Shown here piece after piece: positions 13,667-17,524 of a stretch of DNA of 17,524 bases. Location: contig CAJUGZ010000054.1 of the NCBI GenBank assembly GCA_910585855.1, positions 1-17,524 of the forward strand. Reading direction: 5' to 3'. Position 1 is the stretch's first letter. Each line of letters begins with the position of its first letter. Source of the stretch: an uncultured Lachnospiraceae bacterium. Lineage in GTDB: Bacteria; Bacillota_A; Clostridia; Lachnospirales; Lachnospiraceae. Made by a program: the position numbers and the translations under genes. The notes below the pieces were generated by a model. The model was given only the letters and a program-made list of their open reading frames with translations, was not told the origin of the DNA and ran no database searches.

Positions 13667-15778
13667 ATGAAACCAGAATGGAAAGATTTTGTTGGCGGTA
13701 AATGGGAAACAGAAGTGGATGTAAGAGATTTTATTCAGAAAAATTATACTCCTTATTTTGGAGATGATACTTTTCTAGCAGGTCCTACCAAAGCTACTAC
13801 AACACTTTGGGAACAAGTTTTAGAGTTATCCAAACAGGAACGGGAAGCGGGCGGAGTTTTGGATATGGATACCAAGATTCCTTCTACTATTACCTCCCAT
13901 GCGGCAGGGTATTTAAATAAAGATCTTGAAAAAATTGTTGGGTTTCAGACAGATAAACCTTTTAAACGTTCTCTGCAGCCTTACGGCGGAATCAATATGG
14001 CAAAAGCAGCACTGACTACAAACGGATATCAAATTGATCCGGAAATCGAAGAATTTTTTACTGTTCATCGAAAAACACATAACGCTGGCGTATTTGATGT
14101 TTATACACCAGAGATGAGAAGATGCCGTTCGAATCATATTATTACAGGGCTGCCAGATGCCTATGGGCGTGGACGAATTATCGGCGATTACCGCCGGGTT
14201 GCTCTTTATGGGGTCGATTTCTTAATTCAAGACAAAGAAGAGCAAAAAGCATCTACTCCTGCGGTTATGATGCCGGATGTGATTCGTGACAGAGAAGAAT
14301 TATCGGAACAGATTAAGGCTTTAAAAGAACTAAAACAGTTAGCAGTTATCTATGGAATGGATATTTCGAAACCTGCTGCAAATGTACAGGAAGCCATTCA
14401 GGCACTTTATTTTGGTTACCTGGCAGCAGTAAAAGAACAAAATGGAGCTGCGATGTCATTAGGACGTACCTCCACTTTTATCGACTGCTACGCAGAAAGA
14501 GATTTAAAAAATGGTACTTTCACTGAAGAAGAAATACAAGAATTTATCGATCACTTTGTAATGAAACTAAGACTGGTAAAATTTGCCCGTACTCCAGAAT
14601 ATAATGCACTATTTGCAGGTGATCCTACTTGGGTAACAGAATCAATTGCTGGTTTGGGAATTGACGGACGCCCTTTAGTGACCAAATCTTCCTTCCGTTA
14701 TCTGCATACACTGCATAATCTGGGGACTTCACCAGAGCCAAATATGACCGTACTTTGGTCTACCCACCTGCCGGAAAATTTCAAAAAATTCTGTGCAAAA
14801 GTTTCGATTGAAACTTCCTCCGTCCAATATGAAAACGATGATCTGATGCGGATAACACATGGAGATGACTATGCGATTGCATGTTGTGTATCTTCTATGA
14901 AAGTCGGAAAAGAAATGCAGTTTTTCGGTGCAAGGGCGAACCTTGCCAAATGCCTGCTCTATGCAATCAATGGAGGAGTTGATGAAATTACAGGTGTTCA
15001 AGTTGCTCCAAAATTCCGTCCAGTAGAGGGAGATTATTTAGATTATGAAGACGTATTCAATAAATATATCGAAATGATGGAGTGGCTGGCAGGTGTCTAT
15101 GTCAATACACTAAATGTAATTCACTATATGCATGATAAATACTCCTACGAACGGCTTCAAATGGCTCTGCATGATAAAGAAGTAAAACGGTATTTTGCAA
15201 CAGGAATTGCTGGACTATCTGTCGTTGCCGATTCTCTTTCCGCTATTAAATATGCCAAAGTAAAAGTAATTCGCAGCGACGTAGAAATTACAAAGAAAAT
15301 AAAAAATCCACAGACAGCAAAGACTGAGAAAAAAGTAATTGGTATTGCTAAAAATGTAGTAACCGGGTATGAAATAGAAGGGGATTTTCCTAAATATGGA
15401 AACAATGATGATCGGGTAGATGAGATTGCTGTAGAAGTAGTAACACGATTTATGAATATGATACGAAGCCATTACACCTATCGGGACAGCATCCCTACTA
15501 CTTCTATTTTAACGATTACTTCTAATGTAACTTACGGAAATAATACTGGATCGACACCAGATGGAAGAGTACAGGGAGAAGCATTTGCTCCGGGTGCAAA
15601 TCCTATGCATGGGCGAGATTCTCACGGGGCATTAGCTTCTTTAGCTTCTGTAGCCAAACTGCCATTTCGGGATGCACAGGATGGTATTTCTAATACCTTT
15701 TCTATTATTCCGGGAGCTTTAGGAAAAGACGATAAAATATTTACCAATAATTTAGATCTTGATCTTGGTAAATTGTAA
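13667..15778 (+). CDS. pflB: Pyruvate formate-lyase catalytic chain lacking the C-terminal glycyl-radical domain
   Basis: 703 residues, strongly PFL-like over its whole length, whereas normal PFL is about 740-760. It cleaves pyruvate with CoA to acetyl-CoA and formate in fermentation. Substrate-site blocks such as RCRSNHIITGLPDAYGRGRI (152-171) and SLGRTSTFIDCYAERD (264-279) are present, as are the catalytic pair Cys406-Cys407 in ACCVSSMKVG and the late block YGNNTGSTPDGR (623-634). The chain ends ALGKDDKIFTNNLDLDLGKL with a clean TAA, just where the glycyl-radical domain (RVSGYAV) should begin. The following 130 bases contain no remnant of it. That domain is encoded separately at 16203. AGGAGG precedes the ATG at good spacing. 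Alone it should be inactive, needing the separate radical subunit and the activase at 16560. Confidence 0.93.
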   Translation: MKPEWKDFVGGKWETEVDVRDFIQKNYTPYFGDDTFLAGPTKATTTLWEQVLELSKQEREAGGVLDMDTKIPSTITSHAAGYLNKDLEKIVGFQTDKPFKRSLQPYGGINMAKAALTTNGYQIDPEIEEFFTVHRKTHNAGVFDVYTPEMRRCRSNHIITGLPDAYGRGRIIGDYRRVALYGVDFLIQDKEEQKASTPAVMMPDVIRDREELSEQIKALKELKQLAVIYGMDISKPAANVQEAIQALYFGYLAAVKEQNGAAMSLGRTSTFIDCYAERDLKNGTFTEEEIQEFIDHFVMKLRLVKFARTPEYNALFAGDPTWVTESIAGLGIDGRPLVTKSSFRYLHTLHNLGTSPEPNMTVLWSTHLPENFKKFCAKVSIETSSVQYENDDLMRITHGDDYAIACCVSSMKVGKEMQFFGARANLAKCLLYAINGGVDEITGVQVAPKFRPVEGDYLDYEDVFNKYIEMMEWLAGVYVNTLNVIHYMHDKYSYERLQMALHDKEVKRYFATGIAGLSVVADSLSAIKYAKVKVIRSDVEITKKIKNPQTAKTEKKVIGIAKNVVTGYEIEGDFPKYGNNDDRVDEIAVEVVTRFMNMIRSHYTYRDSIPTTSILTITSNVTYGNNTGSTPDGRVQGEAFAPGANPMHGRDSHGALASLASVAKLPFRDAQDGISNTFSIIPGALGKDDKIFTNNLDLDLGKL

Positions 15779-15837
15779 AGCTTCCTTCCATGACTCCGAA
15801 ATCTAGAGAGAGCAAAGCAGTAATTTCAAATGTTTTC

Positions 15838-15867
15838 TTGTATCTGGCATTTAGTGTAAAGTATGCT
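15838..15867 (+). promoter_or_regulatory. Possible internal promoter before the 72-residue gene
   Basis: TTGTAT (15838-15843), 18-bp spacer and TATGCT (15862-15867), about 40 bases before the gene at 15910. The match is moderate. The 131-base gap after pflB shows no terminator, so read-through from the main promoter is equally likely. Confidence 0.3.
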
Positions 15868-15909
15868 TTGTAATAACGGATTTTTCACGAAAATGAAAGG
15901 ATTTTATTT

Positions 15910-16128
15910 ATGAAAGAAGAACTTTTAGAAGAAGATATTGTAGCCATGCTGGATCATTTTATGGCGAAGGGCGGCGGACATATGAATGTAGATGTAGCTG
16001 CATCTAAAACTGCCGTACAGGCTAACCGAGTTAGGCATATCAAAGAAACAAAATCTTTAGAGTGTAATTCCAAACAAATGGCTTGTCAAATTCCTACTTT
16101 TCAGGAAGAGCCTGATCAAGAAGATTAG
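15910..16128 (+). CDS. Small paralogue of the glycyl-radical domain that lacks the glycyl loop
   Basis: 72 residues. The first part, DIVAMLDHFMAKGGGHMNVD (9-28), aligns with DNLVAMLDGYAEKGGHHLNV (9-28) of the radical subunit encoded next to it and with the segment that leads into the radical domain of ordinary PFL. After MNVDV the similarity stops. There is no RVSGYAV and thus no radical glycine. Instead comes a basic stretch, then LECNSKQMACQIPTFQEE (50-67) with Cys52 and Cys59 and an acidic end. It could dock on the PFL core in place of the radical subunit, protect the empty site, deliver something through its cysteines, or act in another complex; all of these are inference. AAAGGA lies 8 bases before the ATG. 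I know of no named family for the C-terminal part. Confidence 0.75.
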   Translation: MKEELLEEDIVAMLDHFMAKGGGHMNVDVAASKTAVQANRVRHIKETKSLECNSKQMACQIPTFQEEPDQED

Positions 16129-16152
16129 TTTTATTTATCTTTTGTTTAGGTA

Positions 16153-16180
16153 TTGTTAAACTTATAGACAAAAATATATA
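16153..16180 (+). promoter_or_regulatory. Promoter of the radical subunit gene with a possible Rex-like site
   Basis: TTGTTA (16153-16158), 16-bp spacer and TATATA (16175-16180), about 23 bases before the ATG of the radical subunit. TTGTTAA and TAGACAA (16153-16171) form an imperfect inverted repeat that resembles a degenerate Rex redox-sensor operator (TTGTTAA-N4-TTAACAA). The match is partial (5 of 7 with a 5-base gap), so binding is uncertain. The radical subunit can probably be transcribed on its own. Confidence 0.35.
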
Positions 16181-16202
16181 GATTAAAAAGGAGAAAATTA
16201 AT

Positions 16203-16445
16203 ATGGCAGCAAATAAACAACAAATTGATAACTTAGTAGCAATGTTAGATGGATATGCGGAAAAGGGAGGACATCACTTAAATGTAAATGTCTTAAACCG
16301 GGATACCTTATTAGATGCACAAGCGCATCCAGAAAAATATCCTCAGCTTACCATCCGTGTATCTGGTTATGCAGTAAATTTTATCAATCTTTCTAAGAAA
16401 CAACAAGATGAAGTAATTTCCCGTACCTTCCATCAGGCGATTTAA
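16203..16445 (+). CDS. grcA: Stand-alone glycyl-radical domain of pyruvate formate-lyase (YfiD/GrcA-like)
   Basis: 80 residues that match the C-terminal domain of PFL from DNLVAMLDGYAEKGGHHLNV (9-28) through YPQLTIRVSGYAVNFINLS (46-64) to VISRTFHQAI at the end. Gly55 in RVSGYAV is the residue that the activase converts to a stable radical. In E. coli the similar YfiD/GrcA rescues PFL whose own C-terminus was cut by oxygen. Here the upstream PFL has no such domain at all, so this protein is expected to be an obligatory subunit. AAGGAG precedes the ATG, and a promoter-like sequence lies just upstream. A strong terminator follows. The fit between the end of PflB and this start is essentially that of one protein divided at the domain boundary. 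Confidence 0.92.
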   Translation: MAANKQQIDNLVAMLDGYAEKGGHHLNVNVLNRDTLLDAQAHPEKYPQLTIRVSGYAVNFINLSKKQQDEVISRTFHQAI

Positions 16446-16483
16446 TTACTCCATCTCCTAAAATCTATCAAAAAACTATTAAA

Positions 16484-16537
16484 AGACTATTACACGAAAG
16501 AATCCTACTAAAAACTTCATGTAATAGTCTTTTTTTA
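16484..16537 (+). terminator. Intrinsic terminator between radical subunit and activase
   Basis: AGACTATTACA (16484-16494) pairs perfectly with TGTAATAGTCT (16520-16530) and is followed by a run of T to 16537. The activase ATG is only 23 bases further on and I see no promoter between. The activase must depend on read-through, which would keep it below the level of PFL. Confidence 0.85.
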
Positions 16538-16559
16538 TTTATCAAAAAAGGAGGGCTAC

Positions 16560-17330
16560 ATGAACGGCTATATTCATTCTATAGAAACTTTTGGAACAGT
16601 AGATGGTCCGGGTATTCGGTATGTTGTCTTTTTTCAAGGCTGCCCAATGCGTTGTCTATACTGCCATAATCCTGACACATGGACTCCAAATACAGGACAG
16701 CAAAAATCAGCAGAAGAAATTCTAACTGATTATGAGCGCTATCGACCTTTTCTATCAGGAGGCGGTCTTACCGCAACAGGAGGAGAGCCTCTTATGCAAA
16801 TAAAATTTGTAACAGAACTGTTTGAAAAAGCAAAAGAACGACAAATTCATACCTGTCTGGATACTTCTGGTATCACATATCAAAAAGAAAATCCAAAAAT
16901 TACTGCACAATTTGACAGATTAATGGCTGTCACCGATCTGGTAATGCTTGATATAAAACATATCAATTCACAGGAACATTATAAACTATGCAGTCACCCA
17001 AATGAACCTGTTCTTGATTTTGCACGTTATTTGGACAAAAAAAAGATTCCTCTTTGGGTTCGTCATGTAGTAGTGCCCACTATTACAGACAATGCCGCTT
17101 CTCTCCGCCAATTAGGTCTTTTCCTTGGAGAACTTCAAAATCTAAAAGCCTTAGACATCCTCCCTTACCATACTATGGGAGTAGTAAAATATGAAAACCT
17201 TGGAATAGAATATCCCTTAAAAGGAATAAAAGCCCTTACAAAAGAACAAGCCCAAAAAGCCAAACAGATTGTACTTGCAGCTATACATGAAAAAAGAGAA
17301 CAACTGCGGGCAGAAGGAAAACTGCAATAA
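16560..17330 (+). CDS. pflA: Pyruvate formate-lyase-activating enzyme (radical SAM)
   Basis: 256 residues. The radical-SAM cluster motif CPMRCLYC (Cys28, Cys32, Cys35) binds a 4Fe-4S cluster and S-adenosylmethionine. The enzyme uses these to abstract a hydrogen from the glycine of its partner and create the radical. It opens with GYIHSIETFGTVDGPGIRYV (3-22), has the TGGEPL block (73-78) and LDIKH (134-138), all typical of PflA. No extra ferredoxin-like cysteine insert is present, which separates it from activases of other glycyl-radical enzymes. AGGAGG is well placed before the ATG. The target should be the separate radical subunit (Gly55) docked on PflB. It lies downstream of a terminator, so expression is probably by read-through. 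Confidence 0.95.
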   Translation: MNGYIHSIETFGTVDGPGIRYVVFFQGCPMRCLYCHNPDTWTPNTGQQKSAEEILTDYERYRPFLSGGGLTATGGEPLMQIKFVTELFEKAKERQIHTCLDTSGITYQKENPKITAQFDRLMAVTDLVMLDIKHINSQEHYKLCSHPNEPVLDFARYLDKKKIPLWVRHVVVPTITDNAASLRQLGLFLGELQNLKALDILPYHTMGVVKYENLGIEYPLKGIKALTKEQAQKAKQIVLAAIHEKREQLRAEGKLQ

Positions 17331-17403
17331 GTTTATAACAAATTTTCATTCGACTTTTGGAGATAGGATAAAACAGGATGCTGCCGAAAAGAATTAGCTT
17401 TCA

Positions 17404-17524
17404 CCGGACGCCAGAGGCGGTTTGCTTCTGTCTTTTGCCTGCTCCGCTCCAAACGATAAGAAAGTCTACGGCTTCTGATTTCGGTTCATCCAACCAGACG
17501 AACCGGGGCGCAATTCGCCCTCAC
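17404..17524 (-). repeat. Dispersed repeat, right copy (reaches the window end)
   Basis: The reverse complement reads GAGGGCGAATTGCGCCCCGG and onward, matching 121-140 perfectly and then with decreasing identity to the shared CTGGCGTCC. One frame of this copy stays open for about 39 codons (GRIAPRFVWLDEPKSEAVDF at its start), but the left copy diverges in that frame. It continues beyond the window. Bases 17331-17403 between pflA and the repeat hold no recognisable signal. Confidence 0.7.

Noticed and set aside
13666..15910. Frameshift or sequencing error as the cause of the short PFL
   Set aside because: The 131 bases after the stop code for nothing resembling the radical domain in any frame, and the intact domain with its own start and ribosome site lies further downstream. 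A single-base error cannot produce this.

Overview
The window looks like chromosome of a low-GC anaerobic Firmicute, most likely Lachnospiraceae or a close clostridial relative. The reasons are AT-rich DNA with strong AGGAGG ribosome sites, sigma-A-like promoters, MecA, a DUF1858 protein, a pyruvate formate-lyase (PFL) locus, and IS200/IS605-type debris. No tRNA, rRNA or CRISPR array was seen.

Layout. 1-515 carries one copy of a dispersed repeat and then AT-rich DNA with a promoter. 520-1257 (+) is an RluA-family pseudouridine synthase. 1430-3119 (-) is an ECF sigma factor with an overlapping membrane protein, probably its anti-sigma factor. 3233-5700 is a candidate peptide-pheromone module: a 46-residue secreted-peptide gene (+), a convergent 610-residue regulator with two HTH domains and TPR-like helices (-), and a conserved 28-bp box placed identically upstream of two rightward promoters. 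5889-7640 (-) is a membrane-anchored GH18-family protein. 8206-11004 (-) is a three-gene unit: a Ser/Thr kinase fused to a degenerate P-loop domain, a TadZ/CpaE-like protein, and a SAF-domain CpaB-like protein. Divergent from it are mecA and a DUF1858 gene (+), which end at a strong terminator.

12300-13090 has no confident gene. It holds a roughly 215-bp structured imperfect palindrome, an IS200/IS605-type right end resembling a TnpB guide-RNA scaffold with a leftward promoter but no tnpB, and a second transposon-type hairpin. An orphan 123-residue protein (13094-13465) follows.

13667-17330 (+) is the PFL locus, and its architecture is the most striking feature of the window. The PFL catalytic chain (703 residues, Cys406-Cys407 present) stops just before the glycyl-radical domain. 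That domain is encoded separately as an 80-residue protein (RVSGYAV, Gly55). Between them lies a 72-residue paralogue that keeps the start of the radical domain but has lost the glycyl loop and carries two cysteines instead. The PFL-activating radical-SAM enzyme follows after a terminator. The enzyme is therefore in parts, and its radical-bearing part can be made and replaced independently. The window ends in an inverted copy of the repeat found at its start.
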